Positions 31,161-39,031 of a stretch of DNA of 64,000 nucleotides are shown one piece after another. Where the stretch lies: the NCBI RefSeq assembly GCF_001682385.1, contig NZ_CP016210.1:1612001-1676000 (forward strand), given 5' to 3'. Every line of letters begins with the position of its first letter. Within the stretch, counting starts at the first letter, position 1. This DNA is from Azoarcus olearius. Lineage in GTDB: Bacteria; Pseudomonadota; Gammaproteobacteria; Burkholderiales; Rhodocyclaceae. The notes below the pieces were generated by a model, which was not told the DNA's origin, did not search any database, and saw nothing but the letters and a program-made list of their open reading frames with translations. A program made the translations under genes and the position numbers.

Positions 31161-32636
31161 TCAGCGCGGCTCGGCGGGTCCGTGCTCCGGCGCAACCTGC
31201 TTGCGGTGGTTCTCGGCTTCCAGCCTTCGCAGCATCGGGTAGGCGAGCGCGTGATACAGCGGCAGCGGGGCCACCGACTTGGAGAACCCGTGCGCCACCA
31301 CGGCGGTGGCCATCAGCGGCATCAGCATCTGGTGGTTGGCGGTCATCTCCATGACGATCACGAAGGACGTGATCGGCGTCTGCGTCATGCCGGCCAGGAA
31401 ACCCACCATGCCCAGGACGAGGATCGCCGCGTCCTGGTCGCTGGGCGTGAACAGCGCAATGTTGGCGCCAAGTCCCGCGCCGACGGCGAGTGCCGGCGCG
31501 AAGATTCCGCCCGGGATGCGCGACACGAAGGCCAGCCAGATGACCACGAGCTTGGCCAGCAGGAAGTACACCGGCAAGCCGGCCGCACCCTCCAGCGCCG
31601 CTTTGGATTCCGCATAGCCCGTGCCGTAGGTCAGGCCGCCCGTCAGCAGGCCGACCAGGCCGGTGGCCAGCCCGCAGAGCGCGGCGAACACGATCGGCCG
31701 CTGCTGCGCGAGGAGACCCGCACGCCCGGGCAGGCCACGGGACGAGGCAATCAGCAGCCGCGAGAAGCCGCCGCCCAACAAGCCACCAAGGGCGCCGCAC
31801 AACAGAACGGGCCAGATGCCGCCGGGCCAGCTGATCGCCGCCGGCGTGCGGCCGAAATAGGTGTAGTTGCCCAGCACCGCGAGCGACATCAGGCCGGCGA
31901 AGATCACCGCGATCAGCGTCGTGCTGTTGGCGCGGAAGGCGCGGTGGCGGCACATCTCCTCGATGGCGAACATGATGCCGCCGAGCGGTGTATTGAACGC
32001 CGCGGCGATACCGGCGCCGCTGCCGGCCACGATGAGGTCGCGGCTGGAGGCGATGCGGCCGCGGCTGCGGCTTGCCAGCATGTGCATGACCGAGGCGCCG
32101 ATCTGCACCGATGGCCCTTCGCGGCCGATGGAAGCACCAGCCAGCAAACCCCCGAGCGTGAGCATCACCTTGGCGATGGCGATCCGCAGCGACAGCAGGC
32201 TGCGGCGCAGCCGCCCGTCGTCGCTGAGCGAGGCGGCGATCGCCTGCGGAATGCCGCTGCCGGCGGTGCCCGGAAAGAACTGGCGCGACAGCCACGCCAT
32301 CAGCGCGAAGCCGGCCGGCGCAATGAGCAGGGTCAGCCAAGGACTGACCGACATCACGCGCTGATGCCATTCGATCGCCACTTCCGCGGCGATGGCGAAG
32401 CTGATTGCAATCAGCCCCGCCAGCAGCGCCGCGCCGACCAGCAGCAGGCGCTTGTGCCAGCGCCCGATCGACAGCCAGGGCAAGGCGTAGCGGCGTCCGC
32501 CGCGCGCCAGCAGGCGCAGCGGCTCGCCTCCATAGGATGGGCGGCGCGGGGGTTTGGCGGGCGGTGGCGGGGCGCTAGGCGGCGGAGACGAGGCGTCTGG
32601 ACGCGGGGATTCCGGGGGCGAAGGTGGCGACTGCAT
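31161..32636 (-). CDS. ClC family chloride/proton exchanger
   Basis: Membrane protein of 491 residues in the ClC family. Chloride-site motifs are GSGIP (126-130), GREGP (171-175, with the gating Glu173) and GGIFAPALAVG. Glu226/Glu227 in FAIEEM correspond to the internal proton glutamate, so an H+/Cl- antiporter is more likely than a channel. The first 35 residues are extremely proline-rich and unlike a membrane protein. There is no ribosome binding site before the ATG, so the true start may be different. No CBS domains. Nitrate, fluoride or other anions cannot be excluded, but the serine in GSGIP fits chloride. Confidence 0.88.
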   Translation of the reverse strand: MQSPPSPPESPRPDASSPPPSAPPPPAKPPRRPSYGGEPLRLLARGGRRYALPWLSIGRWHKRLLLVGAALLAGLIAISFAIAAEVAIEWHQRVMSVSPWLTLLIAPAGFALMAWLSRQFFPGTAGSGIPQAIAASLSDDGRLRRSLLSLRIAIAKVMLTLGGLLAGASIGREGPSVQIGASVMHMLASRSRGRIASSRDLIVAGSGAGIAAAFNTPLGGIMFAIEEMCRHRAFRANSTTLIAVIFAGLMSLAVLGNYTYFGRTPAAISWPGGIWPVLLCGALGGLLGGGFSRLLIASSRGLPGRAGLLAQQRPIVFAALCGLATGLVGLLTGGLTYGTGYAESKAALEGAAGLPVYFLLAKLVVIWLAFVSRIPGGIFAPALAVGAGLGANIALFTPSDQDAAILVLGMVGFLAGMTQTPITSFVIVMEMTANHQMLMPLMATAVVAHGFSKSVAPLPLYHALAYPMLRRLEAENHRKQVAPEHGPAEPR

Positions 32637-32778
32637 CGGCGGGGCCGGCGGTGGGGCCGGTTTTTACTTTTGTACTAAACCTTTTGGATGATTTGTGCGT
32701 TGACGCCTAGGACCATCGGGCCCGCCGCGGGTGACGCGGATGTAACGATACGCCTCGGCGGCCGAAATGGTTAAAATT

Positions 32779-32807
32779 TTGACAATGATGATTTGAGCAA
32801 ATATAGT
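32779..32807 (+). promoter_or_regulatory. Near-consensus sigma-70 promoter of the MarR gene
   Basis: A perfect TTGACA at 32779-32784 and TATAGT at 32802-32807 are spaced by exactly 17 bases. The predicted start lies near 32814, only about 6 bases before the ATG at 32820 and after the GGAG site at 32809. The transcript would therefore be almost leaderless, or this promoter is not the main one. Confidence 0.7.
32791..32802. promoter_or_regulatory. Inverted repeat between -35 and -10, possible MarR operator
   Basis: ATTTG-AG-CAAAT is a 5-bp inverted repeat with a two-base centre placed inside the spacer of the promoter at 32779-32807. MarR proteins commonly repress their own gene by binding such a site. 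The repeat is short, so this is an inference from position. Confidence 0.5.
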
Positions 32808-32819
32808 CGGAGCACATTG

Positions 32820-33332
32820 ATGTCCTCGCCCTCCCGCGCCTTGAAGAAGTCTTCCCCGAATGAAAGCGCTGTCACGCCGCTGTCGGTGCTGCAGCGGTTC
32901 CGCGTGCTGATCCGCACCGCGCAACGGCATTCGCAGTGGATCGAACGGCAAAGCGGGGTGACCGGGGCGCAGTTGTGGGCCCTGCAGGAACTCAGCGAGG
33001 CGCCGGGGCTGCGCGTGGGCGAACTCGCCAACCGCATGGCGCTGCACCAGTCCACCGCCTCCAACATGATCGACCGCCTCGAAACCACTGCGCTCATTCG
33101 CAAGGAGCGCACGAGCGCCGACCAGCGCGTGGTGCGCCTGTACCTGACGGAAGAAGGCGAGGCCCTGCTGGCGCGCGCACCGTCGCCGGCGCGCGGCGTG
33201 CTGCCGGAGGCGCTGCGCCTGATCGACGAGGACGCGCTCGGGCGCCTGCAGAACGAACTCGATGGTCTGCTGCGGCAGATCAAGGATCTGGACGAAGGCT
33301 TTGGCATGCAGCCGCTGCCCTTCACCGAATGA
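32820..33332 (+). CDS. MarR family transcriptional regulator
   Basis: Winged-helix DNA-binding regulator of 170 residues. The recognition part reads RVGELANRMALHQSTASNMIDRLE, followed by the wing SADQRVVRLYLTEEGEALL, which is the MarR signature. The ATG at 32820 has GGAG 7 bases before it. It is divergent from the ClC gene across 183 bp that include its own strong promoter, so ClC could be one of its targets along with itself. The ligand is not evident. A strong terminator follows. Confidence 0.9.
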   Translation: MSSPSRALKKSSPNESAVTPLSVLQRFRVLIRTAQRHSQWIERQSGVTGAQLWALQELSEAPGLRVGELANRMALHQSTASNMIDRLETTALIRKERTSADQRVVRLYLTEEGEALLARAPSPARGVLPEALRLIDEDALGRLQNELDGLLRQIKDLDEGFGMQPLPFTE

Positions 33333-33398
33333 GGTTTTCCCCGGGCCGGCGGGTGTTTCCGGTCAATCCTTCGCCCTGGGCGGATGGACAGCAGCTTG

Positions 33399-33427
33399 CG
33401 CGGCCTTCGGGCCGCGTTTTTTTTTTT
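33399..33427 (+). terminator. Rho-independent terminator after the MarR gene
   Basis: A 7-bp GC stem (33399-33405 with 33410-33416), a TTCG loop and a run of eleven T residues. The rest of the 222-bp gap between the MarR gene and the di-iron protein gene (33333-33554) shows no reading frame of interest. Confidence 0.93.
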
Positions 33428-33554
33428 GCCCGGCATCGCTTGACCGGCGTCAAGACCGTGCCGCTTCGTCTCCACAGCGGGCGGGGTCCTGCGGTAGAGT
33501 TAGGCACTTGGCATCCGCAGGGGCGGATGCGACAAAAGACAAGGTGATCGAGAC

Positions 33555-34325
33555 ATGGCGGTCGAGCTTTACAACGATGGAAAACACGTCTGCCTGGCGT
33601 TTTACGACCTCGTGGACGAAGAGGCCGACCACGCCGTCCAATGCAACCAGTTCCTGATCGTCGACGGCGATCACGGCGCGCTGGTCGATCCCGGTGGCAA
33701 CATGACCTACAACGGTCTGCTGATGGGCATGCAGCGCTACTTCCCGTCCAAGAACCTCGACTACATCCTGGCCTCGCACGCCGACCCGGACATCATCGCC
33801 TCGCTTAACAAGTGGATGGTGACGACCAGCTGCCGGGTGATGATTTCCAAGCTGTGGTCGCGCTTCCTGCCGCATTTCACCACCGGTCGCGACTACACCG
33901 ACCGCATCATCGGCATCCCCGATGAGGGCATGCTGATCCCGCTCGGGCAGTGCAAGCTCAAGGCGCTGCCGGCGCACTTCATGCATTCCGAAGGCAACTT
34001 CCAGTTCTACGACCCGATCTCCAAGATCCTGTTTTCGGGCGACATGGGCGCTTCGCTGATCGACCACGCCGACGCGCTGCAACCGGTGAAGGACTTCGAC
34101 AAGCACATCCAGTACATGCTCGGCTTTCACCGCCGCTACATGGTGTCGAACAAGATCGGCCGCTTCTGGGCGAACATGGTCCGCAGCCTGGATGTGGAGA
34201 TGATCGTGCCGCAGCACGGCGCCCGCTTCGAGGGCAAGGCGATGGTCAACCGCTTCCTCGACTGGATCGAGAACCTGCAGTGCGGCGTCGACCTGATGAC
34301 GCAGGACAACTACCGCGCGCCCTGA
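33555..34325 (+). CDS. Metallo-beta-lactamase-fold di-iron protein, ODP type
   Basis: Soluble protein of 256 residues with the flavodiiron-type beta-lactamase fold but no flavodoxin domain. Metal ligands line up as His75, Asp77 and Asp79 (HADPD), His141 or His144, Asp163 (SGDMG) and His221 (PQHGARF), spaced almost as in flavodiiron proteins. Position 77 is Asp instead of Glu, and the usual His after Asp79 is Ile80. This is the pattern of oxygen-binding di-iron proteins described as chemotaxis O2 sensors in spirochaetes. An oxygen or NO sensing or reducing role is inferred. It converges on the VWA gene; a 7-bp GC hairpin lies between them (34335-34360). Confidence 0.8.
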   Translation: MAVELYNDGKHVCLAFYDLVDEEADHAVQCNQFLIVDGDHGALVDPGGNMTYNGLLMGMQRYFPSKNLDYILASHADPDIIASLNKWMVTTSCRVMISKLWSRFLPHFTTGRDYTDRIIGIPDEGMLIPLGQCKLKALPAHFMHSEGNFQFYDPISKILFSGDMGASLIDHADALQPVKDFDKHIQYMLGFHRRYMVSNKIGRFWANMVRSLDVEMIVPQHGARFEGKAMVNRFLDWIENLQCGVDLMTQDNYRAP

Positions 34326-34361
34326 GCCGCAACGCCCCCGCGGCCCTGGCGCGGCGGGGGT

Positions 34362-35540
34362 TCAGTGTTTCTTCGACAGCGACTGCATGGCCCGCGTGAG
34401 TCCGTCGAGCGTCATCGGGAACATCCGCCCGCCGACGATCTGGTGGATCAGCTCGATGGACTTACGGTAGTCCCACAGACGCTCCGGCTCCGGATTCAGC
34501 CACGCGGCGGCCGGGTAGGCGTCCAGCAGCCGGCGCAGCCATACCGCGCCCGGTTCGGCGTTCATGTGCTCGATCGAGCCGTGCTGGTGCAGGATTTCGT
34601 ACGGGCTCATGGTCGCATCGCCGACGAAGACGAGCTTGTAGTCCGGCCCGTAGCGGTGGATCACGTCCAGTAGTTCGATGCGCTCGTGGTGGCGCCGGCT
34701 GCTGTCGCGCCACACTGATTCATAGACGCAGTTGTGGAAGTAGAAATACTCCAGGTGCTTGAACTCGGTGCGACAAGCCGAAAACAGCTCCTCGCACACC
34801 TTGACGTGGTCGTCCATCGAGCCGCCCACGTCGAGGAACAGCAGCACCTTCACCGCGTTGTGGCGCTCCGGGCGCATCAGCAGGTCCAGCCAGCCGGCGT
34901 TGCGCGCGGTGGCGGCGATGGTGCCGTCCAGGTCCAGTTCTTCGGCCGCGCCGTCGCGTGCGAAGCGGCGCAGCCGGCGTAGCGCGACCTTGATGTTGCG
35001 CGTACCGAGTTCGACGTTGTCGTCGAGATTGCGGAACTCGCGCTTGTCCCACACCTTCACCGCGGTGCGGTTGCCCGCCGAATCGCCGCCGACGCGGATG
35101 CCTTCCGGATGGGTGCCGTTGTTACCGAAGGGCGAGCTGCCGCCGCTGCCGATCCACTTGTTGCCGCCCTGGTGGCGCCCCTTCTGCTCGTCGAGCCGCT
35201 TGCGGAACTCCTCCATCAGTTTGTCCCAACCGAGCTTTTCCAGCTTGGCCTGTTCCTCCGGGCTGAGGTGCTTCTTCATCGCCGCACGCAGCCAGTCTTC
35301 CGGGATGTCCGCGTCGAGTCCGGGCAGCGTGTTGACGCCGCGGAAGTATTCGCCGAAGGCCTGATCGAAACGGTCGTAGAGCGATTCGTCCTTGACCAGG
35401 CAGGCGCGGGCGTAGATGTAGAAGTCGTCGATCGAGTGTTCGCACACGCCTTCGCGCAGGCCTTCCAGCAGCGTCAGGAATTCGCGCGTGGAGACCGGCA
35501 GCCGGCGGGATTTCAGGTGCAGGAAGAAATCGATCAGCAT
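34362..35540 (-). CDS. VWA domain protein, CoxE-like
   Basis: Cytoplasmic von Willebrand A-type protein of 392 residues. The metal-ion-dependent adhesion site is DVGGS at 237-241, with later conserved Asp in VFVGDATMSP. The N-terminal half is helical and charged, with a low-complexity GGNKWIGSGGSSPFG linker near 125-140. VWA proteins of this kind pair with MoxR-type AAA ATPases to insert metals or remodel complexes (CoxD/CoxE, RavA/ViaA). The partner ATPase is two genes upstream in the same operon. The client is unknown. Confidence 0.85.
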   Translation of the reverse strand: MLIDFFLHLKSRRLPVSTREFLTLLEGLREGVCEHSIDDFYIYARACLVKDESLYDRFDQAFGEYFRGVNTLPGLDADIPEDWLRAAMKKHLSPEEQAKLEKLGWDKLMEEFRKRLDEQKGRHQGGNKWIGSGGSSPFGNNGTHPEGIRVGGDSAGNRTAVKVWDKREFRNLDDNVELGTRNIKVALRRLRRFARDGAAEELDLDGTIAATARNAGWLDLLMRPERHNAVKVLLFLDVGGSMDDHVKVCEELFSACRTEFKHLEYFYFHNCVYESVWRDSSRRHHERIELLDVIHRYGPDYKLVFVGDATMSPYEILHQHGSIEHMNAEPGAVWLRRLLDAYPAAAWLNPEPERLWDYRKSIELIHQIVGGRMFPMTLDGLTRAMQSLSKKH

Positions 35541-35550
35541 GGACGGGGTC

Positions 35551-36879
35551 TCAAGCGTCCTGAAGCTGGAAGGTCCAGTTCAGGGCTTCGGCGTGCGCGG
35601 CGGCGGCCGAGGCGGGTTCGAGCTGCAGACGGGTGGCGGCGCGCAGCACCTGCTGCGGATCGGCTGCCTCGCAGGCGCACGCGATCTCGAGCAGCAGTGC
35701 GTGTTCGCCCTCACCGCGGGTCAGCGCCTGCGCGATCTCGGGGCCGACGGCGAGCGCCCCGATCGCCTTCTCCATCGGCACCTGCAGGATCACGTCGATC
35801 AGCGACAGCAGGCCGGTGAGGAACAGGGTTTCCTGCTCCGGCCGGGGGCGGGCGGCCCCGAGCAACTCCATCATCCGGGCCCGCACCAGCGCGCTTTCCA
35901 GCGCGGCGGAGGCGCGCCCGCCGTTGTCGTCGAGGCCGCACAGCAGGATCAGCAACCAGCGCTGCAGGGCCGAGCGGCCGAGCAGGATGAAGGCGCGCTC
36001 GATCGAATGCACCGGCTCCAGCACGCCGCTTCCGGCCGAATTCACATAGCGCAGCAGGCGCAGCGACAGCGCCGCGTCCTGCTTGAGCAGCGCAACGATC
36101 TCCTCGGTGTCCGCATCCTTGCGCAGGCGGCCGAGCAGGGTGGCAAGGCGGGCCACGCGCGGGCCGAGTTCGCGGTCGTCCCAGTTCTCGCGCTGGGTGA
36201 CGAAGCCGCCCTCGAGAAAGGCGACGTCGAGCGCGCTGCGGCAGAACCGGGCCTCTTCGAGCGAGGTCACGCTGCGCGCCAGTATCCGGGCCGCCGGGGC
36301 GTGACGCGCCAGGTGATCGCGCAGTTGGCGGGCGTCGGCGGCGTGGAGCGCGCGGGCGTCGAGCACCGCCAGGTCGGCGGCGGCCAGCAGGGCGGTGCCG
36401 GCCGGGGTCAGCGGCTCGCCGACGGCAAGCAGGAAGCCCTGCGCGCGGAGCGCATGCATCGCAGCCAGCGTGTCCGCCGGGGCGGCGCCGTCGCTGGCTG
36501 CGGGTGTAACCACCAGCACGCAGCGCTTGGCCGGCAATTCCTGCAAACGGGGGCTTGCAAGCAGTGGCGACGGCAGGTCGATGAAGGCCAGGCGGTAGCC
36601 GAGGGTGTCGGCGAGGCGCGACTCCAGCAGCAGCTGGATCAGGGCTTCGGCCTTCTCCCCGCTGCCGCTGCCGCCGTGGTCCACCGTGAAGCGATAGCCC
36701 GCGACCCGCTCATTGCTGCCCAGTACCGCCTCGCGGCGCAGGCTCCATTGCGGCGGCGGCGTGGCGGGTCGCGCGCTGGTGTCGCGCGCATCGGCGGCCG
36801 TGGCGGAAACCGTCGCCGGCGTCGCAGCCGCTGGGGCCGCGGTCCTTCTGAACAGTCGGGAAAACAGCGCGGTCAGCAT
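35551..36879 (-). CDS. Degenerate EAL plus HDOD signalling protein
   Basis: Protein of 442 residues with a YuxH-like layout: an EAL-type domain (about 45-235) followed by HDOD (about 240-430). The EAL domain lacks the catalytic set; where active enzymes have the ExLxR motif the sequence is YRFTVD, so c-di-GMP hydrolysis is not expected. The HDOD part is typical (LLKQDAALSLRLLRYVNSAG and LLGRSALQRWLLIL). The first 45 residues are Ala/Pro/Thr-rich. It lies 9 bp after moxR and 10 bp before the VWA gene, so it is co-transcribed with both, an unusual place for a signalling protein. Confidence 0.83.
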   Translation of the reverse strand: MLTALFSRLFRRTAAPAAATPATVSATAADARDTSARPATPPPQWSLRREAVLGSNERVAGYRFTVDHGGSGSGEKAEALIQLLLESRLADTLGYRLAFIDLPSPLLASPRLQELPAKRCVLVVTPAASDGAAPADTLAAMHALRAQGFLLAVGEPLTPAGTALLAAADLAVLDARALHAADARQLRDHLARHAPAARILARSVTSLEEARFCRSALDVAFLEGGFVTQRENWDDRELGPRVARLATLLGRLRKDADTEEIVALLKQDAALSLRLLRYVNSAGSGVLEPVHSIERAFILLGRSALQRWLLILLCGLDDNGGRASAALESALVRARMMELLGAARPRPEQETLFLTGLLSLIDVILQVPMEKAIGALAVGPEIAQALTRGEGEHALLLEIACACEAADPQQVLRAATRLQLEPASAAAAHAEALNWTFQLQDA

Positions 36880-36888
36880 CTGACGCTC

Positions 36889-37737
36889 TCAGCGATTGTG
36901 GCGCGCCATGTACACCAGGCGCTCGAAGAGGTGGATGTCCTGTTCGTTCTTGAGCAGCGCGCCGGCCAGCGGCGGCACGATCGCCTTCTGGTCGGGCGAG
37001 CGCAGGGCCTCGGGCGGAATGTCCTCGGCCACCAGCAGCTTCAGCCAGTCGATCAGTTCGGACGTGGAGGGCTTCTTTTTCAGGCCGGGGATGTCGCGCA
37101 GTCCGAAGAAGACTTCGAGTGCTTCGGCCAGCAGCGCCTTGCGGATGCCCGGGAAGTGCACATCCACGATCTTCTGCATGGTGTCGCGGTCGGGAAACTT
37201 GATGTAGTGGAAGAAGCAACGCCGCAGGAAGGCGTCGGGCAGTTCCTTCTCGTTGTTCGAGGTGATGAAGACGATGGGGCGATGACGCGCCTGCACGGTC
37301 TTGCGCGTCTCGTACACATGGAACTCCATGCGGTCGAGTTCACGCAGCAGGTCGTTGGGAAACTCGATGTCGGCCTTGTCGATCTCGTCGATCAGCACCA
37401 CGGTCGGCGTCTCGGCCTCGAAGGCCTGCCACAGCACCCCTTTGACGATGTAGTTGGCGATGTCCTTGACGCGGTCGTCGCCCAGCTGCGAATCGCGCAG
37501 GCGCGACACCGCATCGTATTCGTACAGCCCCTGCTGGGCCTTGGTGGTGGATTTGATATGCCACTGCAGCAGTGGCAGGCCGAGCGCGGCGGCGACTTCC
37601 TCGGCCAGCATGGTCTTGCCGGTGCCGGGTTCGCCCTTGATCAGCAGCGGGCGCTGCAGGCGGATGGCGGCATTGACCGCCAGCATCAGGTCGGGGGTGG
37701 CGACGTAGTCCTGGGAGCCTTCGAAGCGAAGCGACAT
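36889..37737 (-). CDS. MoxR-family AAA+ ATPase
   Basis: ATP-driven chaperone of 282 residues. Walker A is GEPGTGKT at 35-42, Walker B is VVLIDEIDKAD near 113-123, and sensor 1 is VFITSNNEKELPDAFLRR. The arginine-finger region RRCFFHYIKFPD is normal for the MoxR branch. It starts the operon with the EAL-HDOD and VWA genes. On the minus strand a perfect TATAAT at 37771-37766 may be its -10 element, though no good -35 is present. The function is probably to assemble or activate a metalloenzyme with the VWA partner. Confidence 0.88.
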   Translation of the reverse strand: MSLRFEGSQDYVATPDLMLAVNAAIRLQRPLLIKGEPGTGKTMLAEEVAAALGLPLLQWHIKSTTKAQQGLYEYDAVSRLRDSQLGDDRVKDIANYIVKGVLWQAFEAETPTVVLIDEIDKADIEFPNDLLRELDRMEFHVYETRKTVQARHRPIVFITSNNEKELPDAFLRRCFFHYIKFPDRDTMQKIVDVHFPGIRKALLAEALEVFFGLRDIPGLKKKPSTSELIDWLKLLVAEDIPPEALRSPDQKAIVPPLAGALLKNEQDIHLFERLVYMARHNR

Positions 37738-37811
37738 CGGGGAATCCTCTGATTAATTCCCGACGATTATAGGTCTAGCGTTAGAGGAGGGCTTCACCCA
37801 GGAGGTGGCAC

Positions 37812-38135
37812 ATGGACGGACGGTTTTGGGCAGTCGCCGCCGCGCTGGCGACCGCATGGCCCGCGGCAGCCGCGGAAGGCAATGCCGGCGCGGCGCAGGG
37901 CAAGCTGGCGATGTGCATCGGTTGCCACGGCATCGCCGGCTACCGGACCGGGTTTCCCACGGTGTATTCCGTGCCCAAGCTGGGCGGCCAGCATCCTGCC
38001 TATCTTGTACGGGCGCTCGAGGCATACAAGGCCGGCGAGCGTAGCCACCCCACGATGCAGGGCATCGCCCGCGGCTTGAGCGAACAGGACATGGCCGACC
38101 TGGCGGCCTACTACGGCGACGGAGGCGGAAAATGA
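37812..38135 (+). CDS. Periplasmic c-type cytochrome (class I, c553-like)
   Basis: Small mono-haem cytochrome of 107 residues. An N-terminal signal peptide (about 1-20, ending AAAA) is followed by the haem site CIGCH at 35-39. A distal methionine is likely in HPTMQG. GGAGGT stands 5-6 bases before the ATG. It overlaps the next cytochrome gene by 4 bases (ATGA), so the pair is co-translated. It may shuttle electrons to a terminal oxidase or reductase; the partner is not in the window. Confidence 0.88.
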   Translation: MDGRFWAVAAALATAWPAAAAEGNAGAAQGKLAMCIGCHGIAGYRTGFPTVYSVPKLGGQHPAYLVRALEAYKAGERSHPTMQGIARGLSEQDMADLAAYYGDGGGK

Positions 38136-38473
38136 TTGCGCGTATCCGCTTGCCTTCTTCCGCCGCGTTGTTCGTGTTTGGCGCGCTCGTCGCCGTGGCC
38201 CCGCCGGCGCAGGCAGGGGATGCGGCGCGCGGCAAGGAAATTTCCACGACCTGTGCGGCCTGCCACGGCGCGGACGGCAACAGCACCACCGCCGAGTTTC
38301 CGCGCATTGCCGGCCAGCACGAGGACTACCTGCGCCAGGCCTTGACCGACTACAAGGCCGGCAAGCGGCGCAACCCCATCATGGCGGCGCAGGTGGAAAG
38401 CCTGGACAAGCGTGACATCGCAGATCTTTCTGCGTGGTTCGCGTCGCAGAAAGGGCTGTACTTCAAACGCTGA
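38132..38473 (+). CDS. Periplasmic c-type cytochrome (class I, c553-like)
   Basis: Second mono-haem cytochrome, 113 residues, homologous to the one it overlaps. It has a clear signal peptide ending PPAQA, then GDAARGKE and the haem site CAACH. The distal methionine is in RNPIMAAQV and the LSAWFASQ helix closes the fold. Together the two encode what could act as a di-haem c4-like pair made as separate proteins. Downstream, a stem pairs 38497-38505 with 38526-38534 in the convergent gap but lacks a T run. Confidence 0.9.
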   Translation: MIARIRLPSSAALFVFGALVAVAPPAQAGDAARGKEISTTCAACHGADGNSTTAEFPRIAGQHEDYLRQALTDYKAGKRRNPIMAAQVESLDKRDIADLSAWFASQKGLYFKR

Positions 38474-38571
38474 GGGGCGAGGTCGGACCGGGGAGTCCGG
38501 CGGTCACCTGCCGGAACAGGCATGCGACCGCCGGGGCCGCCATGCCTCGGCCCGCCTGCGCCGAATGCGCG

Positions 38572-39003
38572 TTAACCGTGCCCGGCGCGCTTGCGTAGCG
38601 CCGCAACGTAGGCGGCGCCGTCGGGCGGGGTGCCGTTGCGCTGCGCGTTGAACAGGGTTTCCCCGAGGCATTCCAGGGCGTCGTGCATCGCATCGTGGCG
38701 GTTGCCGTGGCGCGCACAGGCCTCGTCGAACGCGGCGCGGATGCCCGTCGGCTGGTCGATCGACAATTGCTCCTCGATCGCCAGATGCAGGGACAGGTGC
38801 AGAAAAGGATTGATCTGGCCTGCCTCGGGCGGGAAGTCGCGGTCCACCGAGTCCGGGTTGTCCACCACGGTGTGGTATTCGGGGTGCAGCGCGACCACGT
38901 CGGCCGCGATCGTCTCGAGCGGGGTCAGCACTTCGCGCGCCTGGTACTTGCGCCAGGCTTCGATGAAGAAGTTGCGGACCTCGTCGCGGGTAGGGTTGAA
39001 CAT
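38572..39003 (-). CDS. DUF1841 family protein
   Basis: Soluble protein of 143 residues that matches the DUF1841 family of proteobacterial hypotheticals. Typical text is MFNPTRDEVRNFFIEAWRK at the start, HPEYHTVV and NPFLHLSLHLAIEEQLSIDQP in the middle. Several conserved histidines and glutamates could bind a metal, but no function is known. It lies 28 bp downstream of nth on the same strand and could be the tail of the rnf-nth transcript. Confidence 0.82.
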   Translation of the reverse strand: MFNPTRDEVRNFFIEAWRKYQAREVLTPLETIAADVVALHPEYHTVVDNPDSVDRDFPPEAGQINPFLHLSLHLAIEEQLSIDQPTGIRAAFDEACARHGNRHDAMHDALECLGETLFNAQRNGTPPDGAAYVAALRKRAGHG

Positions 39004-39031
39004 GCTGTTTCTCTCTCGGTTGGCGGCCGCT

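Noticed and set aside
38497-38534. Hairpin between the second cytochrome gene and DUF1841, first read as a terminator.
   Set aside because: The 9-bp stem is real but the spacer is long and there is no T run on either strand, so a terminator call is not supported.
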